This document shows positions 36,875 to 45,080 of a DNA stretch of 64,000 bases, piece after piece (the first letter of the stretch is position 1; each line of letters starts with the position of its first letter). Under the pieces are notes generated by a model. That model was not told where the DNA came from, ran no database searches, and worked only from the letters and a program-made list of their open reading frames with translations. The translations under genes were made by a program, and so were the position numbers. Source of the stretch: SHVO01 sp041905795 (lineage in GTDB: Bacteria; Pseudomonadota; Alphaproteobacteria; Rhodospirillales; Rhodospirillaceae); assembly GCA_041905795.1 (NCBI GenBank), contig JAYRKL010000003.1, positions 186,001 to 250,000 of the forward strand. Reading direction: 5' to 3'.

Positions 36875-37282
36875 ATGTACACCGTTGAAGTCCGCGACCA
36901 TGTGATGATCGCCCACAGCTTGAAAGGCGAAGTGTTCGGCCCGGCGCAGAAACTGCACGGCGCGACCTATGTGGCGGATATCTGCTTCATGCGCCCGGCG
37001 CTGGACGAGAACGACATCGTCGTCGACATCGGCCTGGCCTCGGACGTGGTGAAGGAAGTCCTGGGCGGCCTCAACTTCTCGAACCTCGACGACCACCCGG
37101 ACTTCAAGGGCAAACGTTCCACCACCGAAGCCGTCGCCCGCTGGATCTTCGAAAAGATCCAGGCCGCCGCGAAAGCCGGCCGCCTCGGCCCCTCGGCCAA
37201 GGGCCTGACGCGCCTCAAGGTGATGTTGCATGAGTCCCATGCGGCGCGGGCGTCCTATGAGTCGGACCTCAAGCTTGCCTGA
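36875..37282 (+). CDS. 6-pyruvoyltetrahydropterin synthase / QueD-family protein, divergent
   Basis: The 135-residue protein has the PTPS T-fold pattern: an N-terminal strand, His14 (IAHS), LHGATYVADI at His28, VVDIGLASDVVKEVL, LNFSNLDDHP and the C-terminal pterin-anchor Glu in HESHAARASYE. In canonical members the motif is C-x3-HGH. Here the Cys position is Ala24 and the second His is Ala30, so the catalytic Cys and one of three zinc ligands are missing. It probably binds a pterin-like or pyrimidine substrate but performs different chemistry. The next gene overlaps it by 26 bases. Confidence 0.8.
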   Translation: MYTVEVRDHVMIAHSLKGEVFGPAQKLHGATYVADICFMRPALDENDIVVDIGLASDVVKEVLGGLNFSNLDDHPDFKGKRSTTEAVARWIFEKIQAAAKAGRLGPSAKGLTRLKVMLHESHAARASYESDLKLA

Positions 37283-38309
37283 GCTTTGGTTCGCGGTCCC
37301 CGGAGACCCGGAGACCCGCACCGGCGGCTATATCTATGCCAAACGCCTGACTGCGGCTTTGCGCGCACGGGGGTGGACCGTCCACCCCGTGCGCCTGCCC
37401 GGCACGTTTCCGCATCCGTCACCCGACGATCTTGCCGAGACACGGCGCCTGCTCGCCGCCTTGCCCGCGCGCGCGCCTACTCTGGTCGATGGCCTCGCCT
37501 TCGGCGCGCTGCCGGCGGATCTGCTGGCGGGACTTGATCTCACTATTACGGCTCTGGTGCATCACCCGTTGGCGCTGGAAACCGGTTTGACGCCCCAGGA
37601 TGCGCAAACCGCCGCACAGCGCGAACGCGCCGCGCTGGCCTTTGCGCGCGCTGTGATCGTCACCAGCCCCCACACTGCTGATGTGCTGGCCGCCGACTAC
37701 GGTGTGGCGCGGACGCGGATCGTCATCGCTTTACCCGGCGTCGATTCCCAACCGCGCGCCCAGGGAAGCCATCCCCCAAGCCTGCTGACGGTGGCTACTG
37801 TGACACCGCGCAAAGGGCACGACGTGCTGGTGGCGGCGCTGGCACGGATCAGGGATCTCGCCTGGACCAGCACCATGGCCGGGAGTCTGGAGCGCGCGCC
37901 GGCCTGCGTCGCGGCCCTGCGGGCACAAATTGCAGACGCCGGGATTGCCGACCGCATCACGCTGATCGGCGAGGTCTCCGACGGCGATTTGACGGCGCTT
38001 TACCGCCGTGCCGATGTGTTCGTCCTGCCCTCGCGCTACGAAGGTTACGGCATGGTGTTCGCCGACGCGCTCGCGGCGGGCCTGCCGGTCATCGCCTGCG
38101 CCGCGGGCGCAGTCACCGGCACCGTGCCGGCGGCGGCATCAAGACTGACGCCGCCGGATGACGCCGGCGCATTGGCCGAGTCCCTGCGTGCGGTGCTGAC
38201 AGACCAGGCGCTGCGCCAGCGCATGGCGGACGCCGCCTGGGCGGCCGGCCGAAAACTCCCGGCCTGGGACGATTGCGCGGCGGCGGCGGCGAAGGTGTTA
38301 ACCGCGTAG
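37257..38309 (+). CDS. Glycosyltransferase family 4 protein
   Basis: The 350-residue GT-B protein has an N-terminal AVPGDPETRTGGYIYAKRL donor/acceptor-domain start. Its C-terminal nucleotide-sugar site contains TVTPRKGHDVLVAAL, VFVLPSRYEGYGMVFADALAAGLPVIA with the EX7E-like pattern. I prefer the ATG at 37257, which puts the VPGD motif near the N-terminus as in relatives. An ATG at 37230 is possible. Its position behind the PTPS-like gene suggests it glycosylates the pathway product. It overlaps the convergent RibD-like stop by 12 bases. Confidence 0.87.
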   Translation: MSRTSSLPELWFAVPGDPETRTGGYIYAKRLTAALRARGWTVHPVRLPGTFPHPSPDDLAETRRLLAALPARAPTLVDGLAFGALPADLLAGLDLTITALVHHPLALETGLTPQDAQTAAQRERAALAFARAVIVTSPHTADVLAADYGVARTRIVIALPGVDSQPRAQGSHPPSLLTVATVTPRKGHDVLVAALARIRDLAWTSTMAGSLERAPACVAALRAQIADAGIADRITLIGEVSDGDLTALYRRADVFVLPSRYEGYGMVFADALAAGLPVIACAAGAVTGTVPAAASRLTPPDDAGALAESLRAVLTDQALRQRMADAAWAAGRKLPAWDDCAAAAAKVLTA

Positions 38310-39044
38310 ATCGCAGTCGGTGAGGATGTCCCCGCCGGGAATCACGTAAGTGGCGGTCTTGGGCCGCAGCGCATCCTTGAGGGTGGCGATCTCCGGCAAG
38401 ACGATGCCGGGCTTGCCGGAGCCGATGATCATGGGCCCGGTGATGACATGCAGCCGGTCAAGGGCGCGCGCCGCGAGGAAGGCGGACAAGGTCATGGCGC
38501 CGCCTTCCACCAGAAGGCGCGCCAGGCCAGCGCTGTGCAAGGCCGCGACCATCGCCGCCGGCGTGAAATCCGCGAGCACGATTTGTTCCGCACCCGGAGG
38601 CGTCTTATGGTCTGCTCGCGTCAGGACAATGCGCCGCGCACCGTCGTCGGCGAAACATCTGGCGCTCGCCGGCGCGCGGCCGTTGGGATCGATGATCACC
38701 CGCGCCGGCCGCGGGCCGCTGGCGTGGCGCACCGTCAACTGCGGGTCATCGGCGACGACCGTCCCGACACCGACCACCACCGCATCCGCCAATGCACGCA
38801 GGCGGTGGAGATGGGTGAGCGCAGCGGGCCCGTTGATATAGTGGGAATGCCCCGAGACGGTGGCGATGCGGCCGTCCAGGGACTGGCCCGATTGGCCGAT
38901 CACGAAGCTGCGACCTGTCAGCGGGCCATAGATTCGCCACAGGATGCTCGTTGAAGAGTGTGCGGGCGGCGTTTCACCGCGGGATACGGCCAAAACCCCG
39001 GGCCATTGCGGAGTCTCCGCCTCCCAGGCCACAATGGCATCCAT
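38298..39044 (-). CDS. RibD C-terminal (pyrimidine reductase) family protein
   Basis: The 248-residue protein is a stand-alone reductase domain related to RibD/RibG-C and DHFR: GQSLDGRIATVSGHSHYI, ALADAVVVGVGTVVADDP, ARVIIDPNGRAP and LLVEGGAMTLSAFLAAR. RibD-C reduces the ribosyl side chain of diaminopyrimidine phosphates. There is no deaminase domain, so it is not a complete riboflavin enzyme. It starts 30 bases from the divergent GTP cyclohydrolase gene. Cross-strand pairing with ribA-like and creatininase genes suggests action on a GTP-derived pyrimidine. Confidence 0.85.
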   Translation of the reverse strand: MDAIVAWEAETPQWPGVLAVSRGETPPAHSSTSILWRIYGPLTGRSFVIGQSGQSLDGRIATVSGHSHYINGPAALTHLHRLRALADAVVVGVGTVVADDPQLTVRHASGPRPARVIIDPNGRAPASARCFADDGARRIVLTRADHKTPPGAEQIVLADFTPAAMVAALHSAGLARLLVEGGAMTLSAFLAARALDRLHVITGPMIIGSGKPGIVLPEIATLKDALRPKTATYVIPGGDILTDCDLRG

Positions 39045-39074
39045 TACGCTTTTCTTTCGGTTTCTGGGGATTTC

Positions 39075-40226
39075 GTGCCTAACGAGAACGTCAACATTGG
39101 GACGCCCGCCGGGGACTTGGCAAGGTGGTTCGGCGAGCCCGGACGTCTCGCGGTCCAGCGGGCGGTCGCCGAATTGCGCAGCTGCCGGCCGGTCAAGCTG
39201 GTGCACGCTTCCGCCGATCCCGCCGCCGGCGCCTTCGCCGTGGCCGCCGCCGAAATGCTGGGCGGCGCGCGCATCAAGGCCTGGCACGCCGCCGGCATGG
39301 GGGCGCTGCGCCTGATCCTGCCGGGCCCGCGTCTCGCGCATCTTGGCATTCACGCTGGCGGTATCGACGCCGCCGGCGCTTCGGCCGTGGCGCTCGACGA
39401 TCTTTCCGCTCCTGAGATCGACGCGCTGATCATGGCCGTGGAGCCGGCGCTTCCCCGGTTGGTCCATCGCCCGGCCGAAGCGGTCGAGATCGCGGCCCTG
39501 GAGCTGATGAAGCGCGCTTACCTGCTGCCGGCCGCGGTGATGCTGCCGCTCACCGGCGACGACGGCGCCATGGTCGAGGTGAACGCGGCCGCCATCGCCG
39601 ATTTCCACGACCAGTCGGCGCGCGACCTCTCCATCGCCGCGCGCACCCGCGTACCCTTGGCCGAAGCGGTGGACAGCGAATTCGTGGTGTTCCGCGGCGG
39701 CGACGGCCTGCGCGAGCAATTGGCCATCATCGTCGGCAAGCCCGACCCTGCCGCGCCGGTGCTGACCCGGCTGCATTCCGCCTGTCTCACCGGTGACTTG
39801 TTTGCGAGCCTCAAGTGCGACTGCGGCGACCAGCTGCGCGGCGCGGTGCGCGAGATCGCCGCAGCCGGCGGCGGCGTGCTGCTGTACCTCGACCAGGAAG
39901 GCCGCGGCATCGGCCTGGTCAACAAGATGCGCGCTTACGGTTTACAGGCGTTGGGGCATGACACCGTCGATGCCGACGCGGTGCTGGGCTACGGCCCCGA
40001 CGAGCGGCGCTATGCGGTCGCGGGCGCCATGCTCGCACTGCTGGGCTACCGGCGCATCGAACTGATGACCAACAATCCCGGCAAGATCGAAGCGTTGGCG
40101 GATTTCGGGGTCAACGTGATGGGCCACCGCCGCCTCATCGGCACGGTCAATCCGCATAATCACGATTATTTGCAGACCAAGGCGCGCCGCGCCGGGCACT
40201 ACCTCAACGAGATCCCTGAACTTTAG
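39075..40226 (+). CDS. GTP cyclohydrolase II with extra N-terminal domain
   Basis: The 383-residue protein has a C-terminal half that is a complete GTP cyclohydrolase II: zinc Cys residues in HSACLTGDLFASLKCDCG, LDQEGRGIGLVNKM, DERRY and LMTNNPGKIEAL. The N-terminal 190 residues (LAVQRAVAELRSCRPVKLV onward) look like a degenerate RibB/DHBP-synthase-type domain without its acidic metal site. It opens GTP to 2,5-diamino-6-ribosylaminopyrimidinone phosphate. I chose the GTG at 39075 (GGGGA upstream) over the longer open frame, which overlaps the divergent gene. Confidence 0.86.
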   Translation: MPNENVNIGTPAGDLARWFGEPGRLAVQRAVAELRSCRPVKLVHASADPAAGAFAVAAAEMLGGARIKAWHAAGMGALRLILPGPRLAHLGIHAGGIDAAGASAVALDDLSAPEIDALIMAVEPALPRLVHRPAEAVEIAALELMKRAYLLPAAVMLPLTGDDGAMVEVNAAAIADFHDQSARDLSIAARTRVPLAEAVDSEFVVFRGGDGLREQLAIIVGKPDPAAPVLTRLHSACLTGDLFASLKCDCGDQLRGAVREIAAAGGGVLLYLDQEGRGIGLVNKMRAYGLQALGHDTVDADAVLGYGPDERRYAVAGAMLALLGYRRIELMTNNPGKIEALADFGVNVMGHRRLIGTVNPHNHDYLQTKARRAGHYLNEIPEL

Positions 40227-41041
40227 AGTCTCGTTTGGTCGCATCGTTTTTGCGGAAAACCGGTATCCACTTTTCCGCACGATGCTCCAGGACCCCAAGC
40301 GGCAGCCGCAAGTTCGCGCAAGGTGGCAAGCGTTGCGCGCGCCGCGTGCTCCACCATCCGGCGGCCCAGATCCACATCGGCGAGATCGGCGCGGCCGATC
40401 CAGCCGCTTGGCGTCAGATCGCTGGTCATCCAGCCCCAGTTCACCGGGCCGCTCGGGAACAGGCTCGGCGCCGGCGGCGCGGCCGCGGCGGCCGCGCCCT
40501 TGCCGACCAACGACGGCGTCAGGTGCAGCATCACCGACGTCTCGATCCAGCCGCCGTGAACGTCTTCCTTCACACCCGCCGGCGCCGTCATGTCCGTCGG
40601 CAGCCCGTAGTCCAGCCAGTGCGCGCTGGCGGCAAGCATGCCGAAACGCGTACGCAGCTTGAGGGCGGCGATCAAAGCGGCGGCGATATTGCCGCCGTGG
40701 CCGTTGAACAGCAGAACGCGTTTTACCCCGGCGCGGGCGAGACCCTCACCGATGTCTTGGATATGCGCGATGAGCGTTTCGGGCTCAATCGACACAGTGC
40801 CGGCATGGTCGGCGTGTTCCGCCGAAGCGCCGATCCACAAAGGCGGCAGACGGAGAATGGGCTCGGCCGATTGATCCAGCGCCTGGGCGCGATCGAGGAT
40901 TCCCTCGGCGATCAGCGTGTCGGTGGCGAGCGGCAGATGCGGCCCGTGGGTTTCCATGGCGCCCAGCGGCAGCACGGCGACGGCCCGGGCATGAGCGGCC
41001 TGGGCGGGCGGTTGCGCGAGATGCGGAAAGGGGTGGAACAT
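40223..41041 (-). CDS. Creatininase-family amidohydrolase
   Basis: The 272-residue protein has the creatininase signature: LPLGAMETHGPHLPLATDT with metal-binding Glu and His, HADHAGTVS, LLFNGHGGNIAA and DVHGGWIETSVML. The family includes creatininase, the mycofactocin peptidase MftE and archaeal ArfB, which deformylates a GTP-derived formamidopyrimidine, so an ArfB-like step after GTP cyclohydrolase is plausible here. The last 18 or so residues (CGKVDTGFPQKRC...) are encoded by an interspersed repeat. It starts one base after the sulfatase-like stop. Its stop overlaps the convergent ribA-like stop. Confidence 0.88.
   Translation of the reverse strand: MFHPFPHLAQPPAQAAHARAVAVLPLGAMETHGPHLPLATDTLIAEGILDRAQALDQSAEPILRLPPLWIGASAEHADHAGTVSIEPETLIAHIQDIGEGLARAGVKRVLLFNGHGGNIAAALIAALKLRTRFGMLAASAHWLDYGLPTDMTAPAGVKEDVHGGWIETSVMLHLTPSLVGKGAAAAAAPPAPSLFPSGPVNWGWMTSDLTPSGWIGRADLADVDLGRRMVEHAARATLATLRELAAAAWGPGASCGKVDTGFPQKRCDQTRL
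40241..40285. repeat. Interspersed inverted repeat with conserved 11-base loop
   Basis: The outer arms GCATCG/CGATGC (40241–40246, 40280–40285) and inner arms TGCGGAAAA/TTTTCCGCA (40251–40259, 40271–40279) enclose the loop CCGGTATCCAC. This is the same loop as in the element at 8712–8722, with different arms. It lies inside the 3' end of the creatininase reading frame. Confidence 0.8.
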
Positions 41042-41042
41042 C

Positions 41043-42620
41043 TTACTGCGGCGTGAAGGCGCTGAGGATGCGGCCGCGCAGCGCTTCCATGGGCGTCACC
41101 GGACCGTCGGCGGCCGGCGTCATGCCCGCGGCCCAGGCGCCGCCGTCGAGCGCGCGCAGCAGTTTCTCATCGCGCGCGATCAGATGCACCGGCACCTGGC
41201 GGCCGGCGCCTTCACCGGCGATGAAACCCATCGGTTGATGATCGCCCATGACGATGACCAAAGTGTTGTCCCGGCCGAAATTGGTAATGAACGAGGTCAC
41301 GGCCTGCAACGTGTATTCCACCGACTGCGCATAGGCCAGTTCGACCCCGCCCGGCACGCTCCAGACTTCGCTGGCGGATTGCGGCGTGCGGGCGGCCGCG
41401 AAAACCGCGCCGTCCTTGACCTCGTCCCACGGCACCAGCTTCGGCAGCGGCGCCCAGGGGATGTGGCTGGAGATCAGCGCGATCTCGGCCATGAGCGGCG
41501 GACGGTCCGGCTTGGCGAATTCCCTCTGATTGAAAGCATGAAGAACGAATTGATCCGACATCGTCATATAGCCGAACGGCGGACCGGCGTAGCCCAGTTC
41601 GGGCGCGGTATAGGTGGCGTCGAAGCCGAAGAAGCGCCCCTCGGGCCACGGCCCGGTGATCTCGGCCATCACCGCCGCCGTGCGCCAGCCGGCGCGCTTG
41701 AAGTCCGTCGCCAAGGTCGAGCGCCGGCTGCGCACCAGCGCCTGGTAACGCGCGTCGCTGGTCACCGGCAGGCCGGACAGGACCGTGCCGTGCGCCAGCC
41801 AGCTCTGGCCGCCGAAGGTGGCGGAGGTAAGCCAGGCGCTGCTGGTCTGGAAACCGGCCCCCCGCAGCGCCCGTGCGGAGTCTTCCAGCGCGGGACGCAC
41901 GATCCCGTTATAGGGCGCGCGGTCCAGCGCGCTGCGGCCGTAGGATTCGATGAAGATCACCAGGACATCGACACCGCGCAACGACGTCAGCGCCTGCGGA
42001 TGCGGCAGCGGTTCCGGCTGTTGCAAGGTCAGCTTGAATTGCCGCAAATCGTGCAGGTCGCCGGCCAGGGTTGCGGCTTGCTCCCGCATGAGGCTGGCGG
42101 TGGCGGCATTGGCCACCGCAACCGGCGGATCGCCCACGGTGGCGAGCGACAAGGCGAGCGTCGCCACGGTGAGCGCGCCCGCCACCGTGCCCCAGCGCCG
42201 CGTGTGACGAAAAACACCCAAGGTCGTCAGCGCCCACCGGATCGAGGCCGCGAGGACGACCGTCATCATCACCGCGCCGGCCGCGGCCGCCACGGCGACC
42301 GGCAGGCTGTTCATGGCCAGGGTGCCGAGCGCCACCGGAATCAAGGGCACATCCGTAAGCGGCGCGAACGGCCGGTCGAACCCCTGCAAGGTGCCGACAT
42401 TCGCGATCTTGACCGCCATGGCCACGGTGATCAGCACCACAAGGATGGGTTTCACCCAGGCCCATGCGCGCGGCGGCAGCAATCCCGGCAGCAGGATCAG
42501 GATCGCCGGCTCCCACGGGACATGCGCAAGGCCCGGGAGATTGAACGCCGCGGGCGTGGCCGGCAGCGCGAACAACGCATAGAGAATCGCGATGGCGGCG
42601 ATGGGGTGCCTTGCGCTCAT
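41043..42620 (-). CDS. Membrane sulfatase-like (LTA-synthase/phosphoethanolamine-transferase-type) protein
   Basis: The 525-residue protein has about five N-terminal membrane segments (residues 1–180) and a periplasmic alkaline-phosphatase-fold domain: VLVIFIESYGRSAL, LTSATFGGQSWLAHGT where the nucleophile is expected, LISSHIPWAPLP and the metal-binding VIVMGDHQPMGF. Such enzymes transfer phospho-headgroups from lipids or hydrolyse sulfate or phosphate esters. I chose the ATG at 42620, which overlaps the phosphatidyltransferase stop by four bases. The longer frame to 43193 is antisense shadow. Confidence 0.86.
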   Translation of the reverse strand: MSARHPIAAIAILYALFALPATPAAFNLPGLAHVPWEPAILILLPGLLPPRAWAWVKPILVVLITVAMAVKIANVGTLQGFDRPFAPLTDVPLIPVALGTLAMNSLPVAVAAAAGAVMMTVVLAASIRWALTTLGVFRHTRRWGTVAGALTVATLALSLATVGDPPVAVANAATASLMREQAATLAGDLHDLRQFKLTLQQPEPLPHPQALTSLRGVDVLVIFIESYGRSALDRAPYNGIVRPALEDSARALRGAGFQTSSAWLTSATFGGQSWLAHGTVLSGLPVTSDARYQALVRSRRSTLATDFKRAGWRTAAVMAEITGPWPEGRFFGFDATYTAPELGYAGPPFGYMTMSDQFVLHAFNQREFAKPDRPPLMAEIALISSHIPWAPLPKLVPWDEVKDGAVFAAARTPQSASEVWSVPGGVELAYAQSVEYTLQAVTSFITNFGRDNTLVIVMGDHQPMGFIAGEGAGRQVPVHLIARDEKLLRALDGGAWAAGMTPAADGPVTPMEALRGRILSAFTPQ

Positions 42621-43360
42621 GACCCGCGCGCCTGGGCCAGAATGTCGACGCCGAAGGAATAGATCAGAAGAGTCAGCGCGGCCGCGGCGATGACCGCGCT
42701 GACCGGCGCATGAACCGCAGGCGCCAACACCGCGGCGAGGGCGGCACCCTGGATCACCGCGATGACCTTGCGGCGCCAGGCGGGCGCGAGCGGGCGTGCG
42801 AGCGCCGGGACAACCAGCGCGGCCAGCACATAGAGATAGCGGAGCAGGCCGCCGGCAATGACCCAAATGCCGGCCTTGCCCAGCAGGAAGGCGATCACCG
42901 ACAGGACCAGGATCATGAAGGCGTCGGTTTCCATGTCGAAGCGCGCGCCGAACGGGGATGACAGGCCGGAGCGCCGGGCGGCGACGCCGTCCAGTCCGTC
43001 CAGAACAAGGGCGACACCGGCGCAGCCGAAGAAAGTCCAGGCGGCCGCGGCGGTGCCGGAATCGCTGCGGCACAGCTCGATGGCAAAGGCCGCAAGCAGG
43101 GATGACAGCGCGAGGCGCAGGGCCGTCACGACATTGGCAAGACCGAAGCGCCGATGCGGATGGAACCGCGCCGCCTGGCGCGGGATGAAGCAACCTGCGA
43201 GCCCAAAAACCCCCGCGGCTTCATAAGGGAAATAGGCGCCGAAACCGAACAGCTGCCCCAGCCACGCCGCGCCCAGAGCCAGAAAAAGCGTCAAGGCGCC
43301 GACGCAGAGGACCGCGGCCAGCGCCACGCGGCGCGCGGAGTCACTCAAGGGCGGCGCCAT
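42617..43360 (-). CDS. CDP-alcohol phosphatidyltransferase family membrane protein
   Basis: The 247-residue protein has six predicted membrane segments and the complete family signature DGLDGVAARRSGLSSPFGARFDMETD, that is DxxDGxxAR...GxxxDxxxD, which binds CDP and the metal. It condenses a CDP-activated lipid alcohol with a second alcohol, but the acceptor cannot be read from sequence. It is first in the operon with the sulfatase-like and creatininase genes, joined by an ATGA overlap, which suggests a lipid-linked step in the pathway. Confidence 0.87.
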   Translation of the reverse strand: MAPPLSDSARRVALAAVLCVGALTLFLALGAAWLGQLFGFGAYFPYEAAGVFGLAGCFIPRQAARFHPHRRFGLANVVTALRLALSSLLAAFAIELCRSDSGTAAAAWTFFGCAGVALVLDGLDGVAARRSGLSSPFGARFDMETDAFMILVLSVIAFLLGKAGIWVIAGGLLRYLYVLAALVVPALARPLAPAWRRKVIAVIQGAALAAVLAPAVHAPVSAVIAAAALTLLIYSFGVDILAQARGS

Positions 43361-43530
43361 GACCGTTACCCAAGGTTACAGGCGGCGCGGCAGGAAACGG
43401 TCCGGGGAACGGATTCCTGCGGCGGCGGCCGGCGAATAAATTGCGGGAGCGCGCTCAAAATGATGCAATTTCCGGGATGAATCGCGGATTGCGGAGTTTT
43501 ACACTCCGCCACCTCCAGACGGGAATAGAA

Positions 43531-45021
43531 ATGCGGCCGGCTTTCCAAAGCGTGATCTCCTTCAACGTCATCCCCCTTAAAGCGATCTCCAGGACCCTGT
43601 CGGGCGCAGCGGCGGCGGCGTTGCTCAGCGCCTGCGCCCTTTATCCATCCCCCCGGATCGACACGCCCCCCGCCTGGCAGGCCTTGGCCGCGCCGCCGGA
43701 GTTCCAGTCCACCTTGACGAGCACCGAGAAGCCCCTGCCCGGCGCCCAGTGGTGGATCCAGTTCCAGAGCACCGAACTCAACGACCTCATTGCCGAGGCC
43801 TTCGCCAACAGCCACACCCTCAAGGCCGCGGTCGAACGCGTGCTGCAGGCGGAAGCGTCCGCCAAGGTCGCGCGCGCCGCCCTGTTCCCGTCGTTGAACG
43901 GCGGCGTTTCGGCCAACCGCAGCTACCGCGAAGCCCCGGGCGGCGGGACCACGACCACCAGCTATCAGGGCAGCCTGCAAGCGGCCTACCAAGTGGACCT
44001 GTTCGGCGAGATCCGCGACAACGCCGGCGCCGCCCAGGCGCGCCTGCTCTCCAACATCTACGACCAGCAGACCGTGGCCATCACCCTGGTCTCCAACGTC
44101 ATCACTACCTATCTGCAGACCCTGTCGTTCCGCGAGCGGCGCGCGCTCACGGAAAAGCGCATCGAGAACGTGCGCGCCATCCTCGAGGTGCTGGAGAACC
44201 AGCGCCGCGTCGGCGTGCTCTCGGACCTGGAGCTGGCCCAGCAGCGCACGGCGCTCGCCAATCAGGAAGCGTCGCTGCCGACGTCGCGGCTCAATGAACG
44301 CCAATCGCTGAACGCTCTGGCGGTGCTGCTCGGCCGCAGCCCCGAAGGCTTCGACATCAAGGCCCAGTCCCTGGCGGACGTGAACGTGCCGCAGATCGGC
44401 GCCGGAATCCCTTCGGCGCTGCTGGTGCGCCGCCCCGACTTGCGGCGCGCGGAATCCGACCTGAAGGCCGCGAACTTCGATGTCGCCGCGGCGCGCGCCG
44501 CGCGTTTCCCGTCCATCAACCTCACCGGCCAGGGCGGCTCGGCGTCGGCCGCGCTCGATACCCTGTTCAGCTCCGGCACCTTCTTCTACAGCGTCGCGGC
44601 CTCGGCGGCGGAGACCATCTTCGCCGGCGGCCGCCTGCAAGGGCAGGAGCAAGTGGCGCGCGGGCGCTACCGCGAGGTGGTCGAGAACTACCGCCAGGCG
44701 GTGCTGGCGGCCTTCAGCGACGTCGAAACCGCGCTCACGGCGGTGCATGAGAACAACCTCTCTTACGATTTCATCCGCGAAGCCCGCGACCAGGCCGAAA
44801 CCGCCTACCGCCTGGCGGAACTGCGCTACCGCTCGGGCATTGTCGATTTCCAGACCGTGCTCAACGCCCAGAACACCGCCTTCCAGGCCCAGGAATCCAT
44901 GGTGCAGTCGGAACTGACCCGCTTCAGCGCCGTGGTCACCCTGGCCCAGGCCCTGGGCGGCGGCTGGGACGGCATGACGCCCGAACCCCCACCCCTGAGC
45001 CGGCTTTCCGATCCAATTTAG
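43531..45021 (+). CDS. NodT-family outer-membrane efflux lipoprotein (TolC-like)
   Basis: The 496-residue protein has a lipoprotein signal ending in the lipobox LLSAC. Two OEP repeats follow, each with long coiled-coil helices: LIAEAFANSHTLKAAVERVL, VDLFGEIRDNAGAAQARLL, then RRPDLRRAESDLKAANFDVAAARAARFPSINL. It forms the outer-membrane channel of tripartite pumps. No pump genes are adjacent, and it may serve the RND system at 3.6–7.8 kb, which lacks its own channel. The ATG at 43531 matches the signal-peptide start. Confidence 0.9.
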   Translation: MRPAFQSVISFNVIPLKAISRTLSGAAAAALLSACALYPSPRIDTPPAWQALAAPPEFQSTLTSTEKPLPGAQWWIQFQSTELNDLIAEAFANSHTLKAAVERVLQAEASAKVARAALFPSLNGGVSANRSYREAPGGGTTTTSYQGSLQAAYQVDLFGEIRDNAGAAQARLLSNIYDQQTVAITLVSNVITTYLQTLSFRERRALTEKRIENVRAILEVLENQRRVGVLSDLELAQQRTALANQEASLPTSRLNERQSLNALAVLLGRSPEGFDIKAQSLADVNVPQIGAGIPSALLVRRPDLRRAESDLKAANFDVAAARAARFPSINLTGQGGSASAALDTLFSSGTFFYSVAASAAETIFAGGRLQGQEQVARGRYREVVENYRQAVLAAFSDVETALTAVHENNLSYDFIREARDQAETAYRLAELRYRSGIVDFQTVLNAQNTAFQAQESMVQSELTRFSAVVTLAQALGGGWDGMTPEPPPLSRLSDPI

Positions 45022-45080
45022 GCCGGCTTGCGCCTAAGATCGGGAAGGCCCACTTTTCCTGAACTCGCTTGGAGGCGCTC

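Noticed and set aside
42621..43193. N-terminal extension of the sulfatase-like protein to 716 residues
   Set aside because: The added part is antisense-type Arg/Ala/Gly shadow of the phosphatidyltransferase gene. The ATGA overlap at 42617–42620 gives a natural start with the membrane segments immediately after it.
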